From Fulvia fulva (taxonomy: Eukaryota > Ascomycota > Dothideomycetes > Mycosphaerellales > Mycosphaerellaceae), in contig NC_063023.1 in NCBI RefSeq assembly GCF_020509005.1, positions 1,922,001-1,986,000 on the forward strand: DNA of 64,000 bases, written 5' to 3'. Below the pieces are notes generated by a model. The model made no database searches. It saw only the letters and a list, made by a program, of their open reading frames with translations, and had not been told where the DNA came from. Positions 52,373-64,000 of the stretch are shown in pieces. Each line of letters begins with the position of its first letter. The first letter of the stretch is position 1. The position numbers and the translations under genes were made by a program.

Positions 52373-55300
52373 CTTATAGATTCTGCTTCTACCTCTCTCT
52401 TTCTTGACTAGAAATTTATACGCAAATACACAATACCCCTGATCCCTTTGACGTAAAGCCGACGACTAACACTAGGAGATAGAACGGCTACTACGCGGCA
52501 GATTACACACGCGGCCCCTATAGACGTAGTTATAGGCGATCATTACGAGCAAATGTTATACTACGTTACCGACCTCGAATACGACATCGTCTTTAGCCTA
52601 CCGTAGCTTATAGCGTACAACCTAAACATCTTCTAGGAGATAGGCGAGGTGGCATTTAGGTCGGATTACTACTTTGGTCACTGTCTATAGAATAAGACAC
52701 CGATAATAGTATAATCCCTAAACTACCGCGAGAAGAAGAAGTAGGCACTAGTACGGTACGGACTAGAGCCCTTTACTAGAGAAGTAGCGAGCTTTATAGT
52801 AGGAGGGGCAGAGCTGAATGTCTTATTATATGACCTAGAAGACATAGACGATAAAGAAGTAGACTGCTAGGGCGTTTCTTAACGCGCGTAGGGGATGTAC
52901 GCGCACCGGCCTAGGGCTAAGTGCTTCTATATCATACCTACTAGGCGTAAGAGCGACGGCGGAGAGCTTAAGCTAAGTACAATAGCTACTAATAACCTGG
53001 ACCAATTCTTGAACAAGCAGTTTAATCACAACCCGAAGGAGAAGTTACCGCTAATATACTACGATATTACGGACGCTTTCTTAGCTAAGGATTATAAAGG
53101 ACTCCTACCTTACCGACTAGGCGTAGATTATAAGATTCACATTAAGCCTGATGGTCTATAAGAGCCACCATACCGCAAGCCCTACGGCCTAGCTAAGAAG
53201 GAGAACGAGGCAGTTAAGAAATGGCTAGACGAGCAAATATCTAAAGGGAAGGTACGGAAAGCAGGGCAAAAGACGAACCAGTCTCCTGTACTAGTGCTAG
53301 TAGTACGTAAGCCTAGAGGTGGGCTGCGTGTTTATATCGACTACAGAGGATTGAATGCGATCACTATTAAGAACCGGTATCCGATTCCCTTGATACACGA
53401 GACGCTCAACCGTATACACGGCAAGAAGTACTTTATAAAGCTAGACATTATAGTAGCCTTTAACAAGTTACGGATAGCTAAAGGGCACGAGTAGTTAACG
53501 GCGTTTACGACACGATACGGCATCTACGAGTATCTAGTGTTGCCATTCGGCTTATATAACGGACTAATTATATATTAATAAGGTCTTATAAGAACACCTA
53601 GACGACTCTGTATCGGCCTACCTAGATAACGTGCTTATCTTTAGTGACACCTTAGAGGAGCATATTAAATACGTACGGAAGGTTCTTACTAAGCTACGCG
53701 ATATAGGACTTATAGTGGACATCGACAAAAGCGAATTCTACTAATAGAAGGTAAAGTATCTTAGGCTAATTATAACCCCTAACGGTATCGAGATAGACCC
53801 CGAGAAACTCGAATATATTTAGATATAGGAAGCTCCTAAGAACCTAAAGGATGTGTAGGCCTTCCTTAGATTTGCCAACTTCTATAGGCGGTTTATCGAA
53901 GTATTTTCGCGTATAGCTACTCCTCTTATAAACCTAACTAAGTCGGACGGACTAAGCAATTATAAGAACAGAAGGATTTAATAGTCACTAGATTGCTAAC
54001 GAGCCTTTAACAATTTGAAAGCTACGTTTAGCAAAGCCGGCATACTCGTACATTACGTACTAGGTAGGGAAACAGTAGTAGAGACAGATTCTTTAGATTT
54101 TGTAAACGCCGGCGTACTTTCGTAGTATAACGAGAATAGTATACTATATCCTATAGCCTTCTACTCGAAGAAGTTAAGTCTATAGGAGTATAATTATTAA
54201 ATCTATAACAAGGAACTATTAGCTATTATTAAGGTTTTTAAGGAATAGAGACCCGAGCTTGCCTACGAGGTAGACAATAAGGACTTATAGCTAGTCAAGA
54301 TTTACACCGACCATAAGAACCTAGAATACTTCATAACGACAAAGTAGCTAAATCGGCGACAAGCGCGTTGGGCTAAGTTCTTGTTATAGTTCAACTTTAA
54401 GATAATATACCGTCTAGGACTTCAAGGTATAAAGCCAGACAGCCTGACGAGACGTAGCTAGGACCTTCCGTAGGGGGTGGACGACCCTCGGAACTAGTAT
54501 TAGTATTAGACATTACTACCTCCTAAGCGATTCCTTAAGATTGCCTTACTATAGGTAATAGTAGAAGATACGCCGGAAGAAGAGGAACTAGTATAGCTAA
54601 ACCCTAAAGCTAAAGAGTTTATGTCTATAGAACGAGATACGCCTACTAAATAACCGGCGACGCGTAAAAGTTAGCGGGAAGCCGAACTCGAGTATTGAAT
54701 GTCGACGGCGTACGTAACCAATAACGAGCTTAAGACCGCGATTAAGGACCTATAGAAAGACCGTACTCCTACACTACTATAGAGAGCGAAGATTCACCTA
54801 GTATACTATAAAGTAGATAGCGACCTACTATATGTTCAAAACTAATACGACGGCTAGAGCTTATAGGTACTAAATGACCAAGCTTTATAGACTAGGATAA
54901 TCAAGATAAACTATAACGCTCTAGTAGTAGGCCATCTAGGACGAGCTCGCACTTATAAACTCGTAGCACGTGAATTCTACTGGCCTAGATTAGCGAGATC
55001 CGTGCGTAGATACCCCGCGAATTGCCGTACCTACCGTATAACAAAATCTCTACACTCCTAGCTACTAGGATTACTATAGCCACTTCCTATTCTAGATCGG
55101 CCTTAGAAACACATTGTAGTCGACTTCGTTATCGGACTCCTAGACAGCACTCTTAACGGTATAGTCTATAACAATATTATAACCGTCACTAATAGGCTTA
55201 CTAAGGAAGTCGAGCTGATCCCTATTAGCGTAATGACAGTATAGAATGCGGCAAGGCTTTTCCTTAAATATGTGTTCTATCGGCGCGGGTTTCCTAACAC

Positions 55301-56740
55301 TATTACATTAGACCGTAGTAAGTAGTAGGTTGCTACCTTCTAGAAGAAACTCTATAAGATGCTCCGTACAAATCGTAAGCTGAGTTCTTCGTATTACCTA
55401 GAAACTGATAGATAGTCAGAACGTACTAACTAGGCGATAGAAAAGTATCTCCGTATATTTACTAACGAGGCATAGGATGACTAGGTAGAATGGCTATGCC
55501 TTACTTAGTTCGCGATCAACAATCACCTATCTAAGACTACTAGTATGTCGCCGTTCTACGCTACCTTAGGATATAACCCTAAGTTTATAGAGCGAGTTGA
55601 CCTGAACGCTAGAAAGGAGGGAGGACTAACTACTCTCTAGCGACTAGATGCGCGATTAGTAGAAACCTTTGTGCGTCGAATTTACGAGCTTTATAAACAC
55701 CTTTAAGATAATATACGAATGTTATAAGCTCTCTAAGCAGAGGTAGCAAACCGCTACCGAAGCATTCCTCTAGACTATAAGGTAGGTGATTAGGTATATC
55801 TTAGTACTAAGAACATCCGCACGACTCGACTATCTAAGAAGCTAGATAGGAGATATGCCGGCCCTTACTAGATCACGGAAGTTATACCGGCTAGACTCTC
55901 TTATCGACTGAAACTATTAGACGCTCTAGTAGGACTTAATAACTACTTCTACACCTCACTACTATAACGAGCCGACCACCCCAATTTCCTACTACTTAAA
56001 GGGCAGCATCTAGCGCCGCTACTACCGATAACTATCGAACCTAATACTACCGAGGCTGATGTAGTAGCCGATATAGTAGCAGCACCTACGTATATATACG
56101 AGGTGGAAAAGATCCTTAATATATACACCCGTAAGCGGACAGGCAAGGTGAAGAAGGGGCACAAGCGTAAAGTAGATATATAGTACAAGGTGAAATGGGC
56201 TAGATATTAGAACGAGGAGGATGGTGAGACCTAGTAACCTGCAGAGGACATGCTTGAACACGTAGCCGCCGCTATTATAGACTTTCACTATAACCGGCCG
56301 GAGTTGTCTACGCCTATAGGCTTCGTAGCTCCATCTGACTAGTCCCTACTAGCCACTAAGATACTCGGGCTCAACTCGATCAGGGTTATTCCGAAAGACA
56401 CCGTTACGAATAAGTCGCCTCGAGCCTTGCCTCTAATAGAATCTGCTCCGCACATATTCGATACTCGAGTGGAGCCTATAGAGCCTACAATAATACCTAA
56501 CTTTGGTCATAAGGATTATACGCGAGTGCGAGCCGAAGACAGACTTAGATCTAGGGTAAGCTAGCTAACTAGGCAACATGTTTCTCGAAGGAAGCCGGTC
56601 GAGGATAGTCTTAATAGAGCGAATGCGATGTTATCGGATAACGATAGGGTACTAGAGGATAATTCGGCGTTCGCGCGATTATAGAGCTCGATAGGCAAGT
56701 GGCCTCACAAGGTGAATAACGCTTAGAGGACTAAGGCGTG
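52373..56740 (+). pseudogene. Gypsy-C1 pol with chromodomain, RIP stops and frameshift
   Basis: Protease LIDSASTSLFLD (52373), RT with VVRKPRGGLRVYIDYRGLNA (53297) and KNRYPIPLI, KKYFIKLDIIVAFNKLRIAK, then a frame change near 53575 and AYLDNVLIFSDTLEEHIKYV (53620; YLDN where YxDD is usual). RNase H follows with YTDHKNLEYF. Integrase has GHLGRARTYKLVAREFYWPR, VVDFVIGLLDSTLNGIVYNN and NRLTKEVELIPI. A chromodomain follows at 56090-56260 (YEVEKILNIYTRK, YKVKWARY.NEEDGET, PAEDM). TAG codons throughout; inactive. Confidence 0.88.
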
Positions 56741-56758
56741 TTTTAGGAGGGGGGGTAC

Positions 56759-56942
56759 TATCACGGGTAGCCCGCGACCCCTTACTATAGCTACGTCGGC
56801 TCGGCTAAACCGCGGACCTTCTATATCGGGTTAGCGCGGCTTAGCTTTGCTTTATAACTTCGCCGCGCCTCGCGCTCCTCTTTCGTAGCTTCGTAGAACA
56901 ATAACTATCTTATTCGGACCCTATAGTACGCGCGCCCTTATA
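56759..56942 (+). repeat. Gypsy-C1 3' LTR, 184 bp
   Basis: More RIP-type changes than the 5' LTR (for example CTGCATC to CTATATC). Confidence 0.93.
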
Positions 56943-57560
56943 TACTACTACCGTTCGTGTTATCTAGTACTTAATATAGAAGACATCTACCGCCGACTAT
57001 ACTACTAAATTCTAGGAATACGCGCAACTTACCGATTAGGACGACGAAGCACTTTAAGTTATATACCGAAGAGGACTAAAGGAGCAAGTTAAGGACGAGT
57101 TAATAAGGGACGGTCGGAAGATCGATAGCTTAGGCGACCTAGTCTAAGTTACGATTAATCTTAACGACAAGCTCTACGAGAGAGCTATAGAACGACGCTA
57201 CGACTCTAAGGTATCTAGAGAGTCCGGATATACCCTAGGCTACGACAATTGTAATAGAGGCTTTAATAACACTTACGACAATAATAAGCCTAGTAATAAG
57301 CTATACTATAGACTATAGCCAATAGAGCTCGACGTTACTGAAAAAGGTCGTAAGATTAGGAATAGTAAGGGGAATAGAAGACCCCCGAGTTCGAAAGAAA
57401 TACGAACCTACTATAGATACGGTAAACCTAGCTATATAGTAAGGGACTGTTACGGTAGAAATATAGTACGCCGCGAACAGTTTAATATAATATAACCCCG
57501 AACTAGTAAATCTAAGAGTAGCGTTAGATCTCGAGGAGATACCGACTATACTTAGAGAGT
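56943..57560 (+). pseudogene. Gypsy-D gag, 3' part with zinc knuckle remnant
   Basis: Continues from 49731: YRRGLKEQVKDELIRDGRKI, LNDKLYERAIERRYDSK and a nucleocapsid remnant YYRYGKPSYIVRDC, in which Cys codons have become Tyr by TG-to-TA. Confidence 0.75.
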
Positions 57561-58800
57561 AGAGGAGAGAGCTAGTAATAGAAGTACGGAGCCTCTCCTA
57601 GACCCCTTATACAAACGAGGAGGATACTATAGGTAGCGACTAGTAGAAATCAAGCTATTTGGACTATAGAACTAGCTATAATAGTTCAAAGAAACATACT
57701 AATAGACACTCGAAGAACTCTATAAGGAATAAGAGAACCTCGATAATATGTTCGACTAGATCGATACCTAGATATACCTCGACGGAGAAGATATAAATCT
57801 TATAGTAATTCAAGAATATAACGGACTCTACGAACGATAGTAGGAAGTTACGAACGAGATTGACCGATAAGAAAAACGAGAGTTTAGTATAATAGTACGA
57901 AGAGTCGACTATAAGATCGAATCCGAATCTCGAAATAGTTATAGAAGCCTTTATTAGCGATTCTGTTACTAAGACTCGTATTAAGTTCACTACGCCGCGA
58001 AATCTAGCGTAGGGTATTAGCCTTAGTAGCCGCGAGGAACCCTAGGAGCGACGTATAGGCAAAACGCTACGCTCTAAGAAGTAGATATCGACGAATCCTA
58101 CTTTAATAACGATAGAAGCGACAAAGAAAATCAGGACCTAGGAGGGAATAGATCGTAGTTACCGGAACTATAGGAAGAAAGTTAAGAAACTACCGGGCTA
58201 GATACTATCGAGGAAAACTAGGATCTAGAAGAATTAAGCGAAGAAGATTCCTCTAAAGGAGAAGAGAGCGATACTAACGACAATAACGAACAAATAACCT
58301 TTACCGTAGACGTACCGAAGAAACTCTACGTCATAATAATTCATTTATAAAGAAGGTACGTAGAATTCCTACTACGGATAGGAAAACGGCGACTACTTAA
58401 CCCCTACGAGTTTGATAAAACACTCGATACGCTACGAAGTATAGTCTAGGATTACCTAACTATTGACTCTAAAGAGAACCTTACTATAGTTATTACCGAG
58501 AGACTACCGATAGGAAGCCGTATAATCGGACTAGGGTACCCTATACCGTTAGGAACATTCGTATCGAACGAATTATAACACGCCGTATAGTACGTACGAT
58601 CTCTCTACTTAGAAATGTAGAAGATCTAGGAACGTTACCGAATATAGGTATAGATATAGAAAGGCTCGCGCTAGGTTTAAGCGGAGGCCTCGAGACACAA
58701 AGTACGACGTTCTATATACGGACAGGGAAAAGGATTAACTCCCTAGGAATAAGCAACCGAAGGGAGTTATACGATATAGAGAAGGCTTAAGTATTACTAA
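57561..58800 (+). pseudogene. Gypsy-D gag-pol spacer, degraded
   Basis: About 1.2 kb of CpA-free, acidic coding-like sequence (for example EEDSSKGEESDTNDNNEQIT near 58250) without a recognised domain, lying between the zinc knuckle and the protease. Confidence 0.45.
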
Positions 58801-58808
58801 CGATAATA

Positions 58809-60764
58809 GTGTTTCGAATTAAGATTATCGTTAACGGGCATAAGACAGACGCTATAATAGATTCTAGAGCGAGCGGGAATTTTGCCTCCGAATCGTTTAT
58901 TATAAGAAACAGGATCGCTACCTATAAGAAGAAAGAGGATTATAGATTAATCGCGGTAGACAGATCATCCTTACCTAGTATAGAGCGTAAGACGATACCG
59001 CTACTACTTACTATCTAACGGCACTACGAGGAAATTACCTTAGATATTACTAATATAGCTAGTTATAACATCGTACTAGGTATGCCTTAGTTAAGAAAGT
59101 ATAACCTAGTAATCGACTAGAGAAGAGGAGTACTTATATTTAGGGAATGCGATTATGTTATCGACATTTAGCCTACGTAGTAGTAGCGTTTACTAGTAGA
59201 TAAGGTAAGGAAACAGCTAAACAGGATATAGCTTACGCCGACTAGAAGGACAGAAGAACCGCCTTCGACCGGGATAGACACTAGCGTAGGGCCGCCGGGT
59301 TACGAAGTCACTAGAAGTAATAGAAGTAACGTACTATTAAAGGATACTAATATCTTAGAGTTGAGTATTCCTAAGGAGTATCGTAAGTGGTCGCGACTCT
59401 TTAAAGAGGAGAGAGGTAAGGACGCCTTACCTAAACACTAACTATAGGATCATAAGATAAACATTTAGCTAGGGAAAGAGCCTTTATAGGGACCCCTATA
59501 TCAAATGTCTAAGAAAGAGCTATAGACCCTACGAGAACAGCTAAAGGAGAAGCTAGCTAAAGGATAGATACGACGATCTACCTCGAGTATAGGAACTCTA
59601 TATATATTCGTTCTAAAAGCAAACGGGAAACTACGACTCGTATAAGACTACCGAAAGTTAAACGAGATTACGATTAAGAACCGATATCCGCTACCTAATA
59701 TCGAAGAAGTATAGGACAGACTAACCGGATCAGACTAGTACATAAAGATTAACCTACGAGATGCCTTCTATACTATCCGAATAGTAGAAGGAGAGGAATA
59801 GAAGACCGCTTTTAGAACAAGATACGGACTCTACGAATTTTTGGTTATACTAATAGGATTAACTAACGTACCCGCATCCTACTAGAACCTTATTAACGAA
59901 ATACTTAGAGGCCTACTCGACGTATACGTTATTGCTTATATAGATGACATACTGGTCTATACTAGAGGATCCCTCTAGGAATATACGAAGTAGGTTTAAG
60001 ATATGTTCGAACGACTTACGAAGTCCGGATTTAAGATAGTACCTAAGAAATGCGAATTCTATAAGAAAGAAGTCAAGTTCTTAGGCTTCGTTATTAGTAC
60101 TATAGGGATAACGATTGACCCTACAAAGACATAGTTAATTAGAGAATAGCTAGAACTAAAGATAGTTAAGGACGTATAATTATTCCTTAGACTCGCTAAC
60201 TATAACCGGAAATTTATTAAGGACTATTTAAAGACGGTAGTACTAATAACAATACTTACGAGAAAAGACGTCAACTAGAAATAGGGAAAAGAATAGACTG
60301 AAGCGTTCAAAAGACTTAAGGAACAATACACTTCAGTCCCTACGCTTCGATTATTCGATAGTAGTAAGGAAGTCTACATTGAGACCGACGCGTCTAATAT
60401 AGTAATAGGCGTATGTCTAATATAGATATACGACGGGAAAAGACACCTAGTAGCCTATTACTCCCGGGAAATAACTATAGCGGAACAGAACTACGACATC
60501 TATAAGAAAGAGCTTCTAGCCATTATTACTACTATATAACATTAGAGAGCATACGTCGAAGGCCTACCGAAGTTAACGATTCTTTCTGACTATAAGAATC
60601 TTACGTACTTCACGATAACGAAAGAACTTACCCGAAGGCAAGCCCGCTAGTCGGAGCTACTAGGACAGTATAAGTTTAAGATCAAATATACTCTAGGAAC
60701 AGAGAATGGCCGCGTAGACGCGCTAAGCCGAAGAAGCGACTATATAGAAGGAAAGGAACTAGTA
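58809..60764 (+). pseudogene. Gypsy-D pol: protease, RT, RNase H (integrase cut off)
   Basis: Protease IKIIVNGHKTDAIIDSRASG with DSR where DSG is usual. RT has GKLRLV.DYRKLNEITIKNR, YPLPNI, YIKINLRDAFYTIRI, TRYGLYEFLVI and an intact AYIDDILVYT (59935-59965). RNase H has VYIETDASNIVIGVCLI, YSREITIAEQNYDIYKKELL and DALSRRSDY (60720). Only TAG/TAA codons break it. It ends at 60764 where the Gypsy-C2 LTR starts. Confidence 0.88.
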
Positions 60765-60948
60765 TGTCACGGGTAGCCCGCGACCCCTTACTGTAGCTAC
60801 GTCGGCCCGGCTGAACCGCGGACCTTCTGCATCGGGTTAGCGCGGCTTTGCTTTGCTTTATAACTTCGCCGCGCCTCGCGCTCCTCTTTCGTAGCTTCGT
60901 AGAACAACAACTATCTCATTCGGACCCTATAGTACGCGCGCCCTTATA
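60765..60948 (+). repeat. Gypsy-C2 5' LTR, 184 bp
   Basis: Retains the canonical TG start that both Gypsy-C1 LTRs have lost. Confidence 0.93.
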
Positions 60949-61186
60949 GTTTGTTCTACCTTACTACCTAGATCGCGGATCTAGGTAAGGGACGCGTAAC
61001 AATAGGAACAGACAGAACCGTAGAACTCGAGAACGCGCAGAGCCGCATTAGAACACAGAACACGGTAAGGCGCATAGCGCGTAGATACCTAGAGAACGCA
61101 ACGCGGCGACACTATTAGTAGGTAGTCGCGCGCTCGTAGACAGTCAGGATATAGGCACCGTCACGCCTCCCCCGAACCTAGACAAC

Positions 61187-63215
61187 ATGACTTCACAAAC
61201 AGCGAACGGCGGCATACCACCGCCACCTAAGCCTAAGGGCAAAAGCAAGCAGCGCACATCTCTTTTCCCCGACCTCTCCTCTTTTCCTTAGAGTCAGACA
61301 TAGGACGACAACCGGCGGGTCATAGTAGACACCGGTGTCGCGCTACAACAAGAGATTGATAAAGCTTACTAGAAGGCCTTCGAGCGAGAAGAAGGTAGTA
61401 AGATTGACTTTATAGAACTGTTCGAGTTCAAGCTCGAAGAGAACCTAGGCGGCGACCTAGACGAGGTGTATCTATTACTCGACGAGGCAGAACACATTCT
61501 CGCATCCGAATACCAGAATGTCACCCTAGACAACCTCACGACCCTTATATCCTAACACCCGAAGACCACCTACGACTTCGTGCTACAAGCAGTCAACACG
61601 GCAATTACTAAGGGTAGACAACTCGATATAATAGAGCGAGCTAACGACCTCTAGAACACCTAGTACACTACGCTATACACCGAATACGACCGCATCTACA
61701 AGATGCTACGAAGTGAAGAGCTTGTTATATAGAAAATGGCAGTAGATCTCAAGAGCAAGAAAGATTGCGACCTAGCTAAGTTGCAAGAGCTAGGGAAGAA
61801 ATATAAGGAAGCTAACAACCTGTGTAAGCAGTTCAGCGAGATCTACGAGAAGGAGAAGAAGAAGGCACAAGATGCTGAGGCGAAGAACTAGGCCCTGTAA
61901 CAAGAAGTCGATGACCTGAAGGCTCGGCTTGAGGCAGGAGACACTACATAGAACGGAGGCAGGGGCCGCTCAGGCCGCCGACCCTCTCGTTCCCGCCTAC
62001 GCGAGACCTTACTCGAGTAGCTGTTGCGTAGGTATCGCGAAGCTACTAGTAGAGGGGGCGGTGGCGGTGGTAGTGATAACGATAACGATAGAGACGACGA
62101 TGACCGTAGCGACAATAGCCGAGGACGTGACAACGACCGTCCGCGACCAGGACCTAATAATAGTCGTGACTCGAGAATGCGTAACACCCGTACCTAGACA
62201 CTACTAGTTGACCTTCTAGAACGTCTCTTCACTATTGACCGCACCCTCACTCGCGGCATAGAGATCGGCAAGGGTGTGCCCGACCCTAAGCACTTCAAGA
62301 ACGATGACGACCCTAATTTCGATAGCTAGTATAGCAGTGTTCTCCTAAAGCTGACTGTAGTAACCTTCCGTACTAAGGTAGATAGTCTGCGCTTCGTGTA
62401 TAGGTAGACATAAGGTGATCCTTAGTAAAGTATTAAGCCGAGGATCCCTATGCCTAGACAGTAGTCCTTTAACGAGTTCAAGACTAGAGAAGAGTTATTA
62501 GACTAGATAACACGCTAATATAGTATACGTAATAAGGGAACTAAGGCTATAGTTAACATTGCTACCTATAAGCAAGAACAAGGCGAAACCTTTGTAGCCT
62601 TCTATGCCCGCTACTCGAAGTTGCGCGCCTAGATGTTATAGACCGATGAGACCGAGCTTATGCTGTTCCGTAACCGACTGAACCGCAAGTACTTCATCAA
62701 GACCTTCGGCGACCGCAAAGTCGACCGCCGCCTAGACAGTATGTAAGACGTTATCGAGGAGTGCACCGCACTGGACGAGAGTTTCTACGAGACAGATCGA
62801 CTATACCCGCAGAAGGAGCGCCCCCGGGGCAATAGCAACTCGAATAGCAATGGCGGCCAGAACAACTAGAATAACGGTAACGTAGTTACTAGTACCGCTA
62901 CCGGTATAGCAGGTGCCTTAGTACAGCGCCTACTACAGTACGCTAGTACTAAGAAGAAGGAGGATCTGCCGACACATCTATAGAACCTGCCTGCGCTCAA
63001 CCGTAAGTAGCGCGAAGACCTTAAGAAGTAGGGTAAGTGCTACCGCTGCCGTATAGGTTCTTACGTGTCGACTAACCCTAAATGCCCACTGTATAGGTAC
63101 GATAGCGACTATCGCCTACCGCGTCTACGCAATACTACGCCGAATCCGAACGCGAACCTCAGTTCCCTAGCCGCCGATCCGCGGTAGGGAAATGGCACGA
63201 CCGCTACCTAAGCGT
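61187..63215 (+). pseudogene. Gypsy-C2 gag, partly RIP-damaged
   Basis: ATG 61187 (MTSQTANGGIPPPPKPKGKS) then a frame with TAG/TAA codons. Coiled-coil segment KYKEANNLCKQFSEIYEKEK, an Arg/Gly/Asp-rich stretch (61950-62170), capsid-like core and nucleocapsid KCYRCRIGSYVSTNPKC (about 63030). The stop shared by both copies after DLSSFP shows that the common ancestor was already damaged. Confidence 0.8.
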
Positions 63216-63402
63216 AGCAGACAGCGGTCACCCGAACTTCCTAGGACAGAAAGAGTATGAGATTAAGAGACACGGAACGTAAGAGACGGTAACAGACTAT
63301 AGTGAGGAGCTTAAGATATCGGCATGCGCACTGGATAAGCAACAGCTAGCTGTGTACCCTCACATAGTGTTACCCGTAATGATATAACAGAGAAAGGCTC
63401 GA

Positions 63403-64000
63403 GGCCTTATAGATTCTGCTTCTACCTCTCTCTTTCTTGACTAGAAATTCACACGTAAATACACAATACCCCTGATCCCTTTAACGCAAAGCCGACGACT
63501 AATACTAGGAGATAGAACGGCCACTGCGCGGCAGATTATATACGCGGCCCCTGTAGACGTAGTTATAGGCGATTATTACGAGCAAATGTTATGCTACGTC
63601 ACCGACCTCGAATACGACATCGTCTTTGGCCTACCGTGGCTTATAGCGCACAACCCAAACATCTTCTAGGAGACAGGCGAGGTGGCATTCAGGTCGGATT
63701 ACTGCTTTGGTCACTGTCTACAGAATAAGACACCAACAACAGTGCAATCCCTAAACTACCGCGAGAAGAAGAAGTAGGCACTAGTACGGTACGGACCAGA
63801 GCCCTTCACTAGAGATGTAGCGAGCTTCACAGTAGGAGGGGCAGAGCTGAATGTCTCATCATATGACCTAGAAGACATAGACGATGAAGAAGTGGACTGC
63901 TAGGGCGTTTCTCAACGCGCGTAGGGGATGTACGCGCACCGGCCTAGGGCTGAGTGCTTCTACATCATGCCTACTAGGCGTGAGAGCGACGGCGGAGAGC
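63403..64000 (+). pseudogene. Gypsy-C2 pol start (protease), truncated by the window end
   Basis: LIDSASTSLFLD, then a clean stretch YEQMLCYVTDLEYDIVFGLP with WLIAHNPNIF and FRSDYCFGHCLQNKTPT. Same order as in Gypsy-C1, with fewer RIP changes. The RT lies outside the window. Confidence 0.8.

Larger units (their letters stand above)
49732..56942 (+). mobile_element. Gypsy-C1: chromodomain Ty3/Gypsy element (chromovirus), 7.2 kb
   Basis: Two 184-bp LTRs (now TATCACGGG...CCCTTATA, originally TGTCACGGG) flank gag, protease, RT, RNase H, integrase and a C-terminal chromodomain. Flanking pentamers are TGCTA (49727-49731) and TACTA (56943-56947), a target duplication with one TG-to-TA change. A G-rich tract precedes the 3' LTR. 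The primer site was not identified. Heavier RIP than in Gypsy-C2. Confidence 0.93.
48897..60764 (+). mobile_element. Gypsy-D: Ty3/Gypsy retrotransposon split by Gypsy-C1 and truncated by Gypsy-C2
   Basis: Starts with TATTACGG (probably TGTTACGG before RIP) next to LINE-2. Its LTR end and primer site could not be fixed because no second LTR is in view. Gag is split at 49731/56943 by Gypsy-C1; protease, RT and RNase H follow in Gypsy order; integrase is not reached before Gypsy-C2 at 60765. CpA nearly absent. Confidence 0.85.
60765..64000 (+). mobile_element. Gypsy-C2: second chromovirus copy, continues past the window
   Basis: Begins with TGTCACGGG and matches Gypsy-C1 from its 5' LTR to the protease-RT linker. 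CpA and TpG are kept at many sites changed in Gypsy-C1, so it is younger or less exposed to RIP. Still carries TAG codons at many of the same positions. No right end in view. Confidence 0.93.

Noticed and set aside
61929..62207. 92-codon open frame in Gypsy-C2, and similar antisense frames at 50855 and 61888
   Set aside because: Other-frame or antisense readings of the Arg/Gly-rich part of gag.

Overview
The window looks like nuclear DNA of a filamentous ascomycete (Pezizomycotina; Dothideomycetes is my guess from the style of the hypothetical proteins). The signs are short GT-AG introns, single-copy housekeeping genes (guanylate kinase, CCZ1), fungal 2EXR/F-box-like proteins, and LTR/LINE retrotransposons carrying repeat-induced point mutation (RIP). 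In the damaged elements CpA/TpG has been converted almost completely to TpA, so CAG, CAA and TGG codons have become TAG or TAA, while CpG remains common.

Layout. (1) 1-9.5 kb: a RIP-ruined Copia element on the minus strand (Copia-E), split by a nearly full-length LINE (912-5804) flanked by a 15-bp target-site duplication. A coding-like orphan stretch follows (9.54-10.2 kb). (2) 10.2-29.9 kb: a gene island with normal composition. It holds two tandem paralogous hypothetical nuclear-type proteins (minus), guanylate kinase GUK1 (3 exons), a secreted 8-cysteine protein (3 exons), a 2EXR-type protein, vacuolar fusion protein CCZ1 (4 exons, one of 14 nt), two more 2EXR-like genes, a conserved ascomycete protein with a DUF1330-like C-terminus, a complete Tc1-type DNA transposon with one frameshift, and a second small cysteine-rich secreted protein. 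(3) 29.9-64 kb: a nested retrotransposon block. LINE-2 (plus) is split by Copia-A(-) (30276-35115), by Copia-B (35782-48375) and by Gypsy-D (48897 onward). Copia-B in turn contains a 5'-truncated LINE-3 inside its 5' LTR and a second Copia-A(+) (43043-47771). Gypsy-D contains Gypsy-C1 (49732-56942, a chromodomain chromovirus) and is cut at 60765 by Gypsy-C2, which runs off the window.

Most notable. The two Copia-A copies form inverted arms that align without gaps (paired coordinates always sum to 78047) from the outer LTR through pol, including the same integrase-truncating deletion and the same nonsense codons. Their gag genes are strongly divergent and their 5' LTRs differ by RIP-type changes, so one copy is a mosaic made by gene conversion or template switching. 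Copia-A and Copia-B both carry a primer-binding site complementary to the anticodon region of initiator tRNA-Met (half-tRNA priming, as in Drosophila copia). The tandem gene pair at 10.7-14.4 kb shares an N-terminal domain of about 95 residues that I do not recognise.

No rRNA, tRNA or CRISPR array was recognised. All counts were made by eye.
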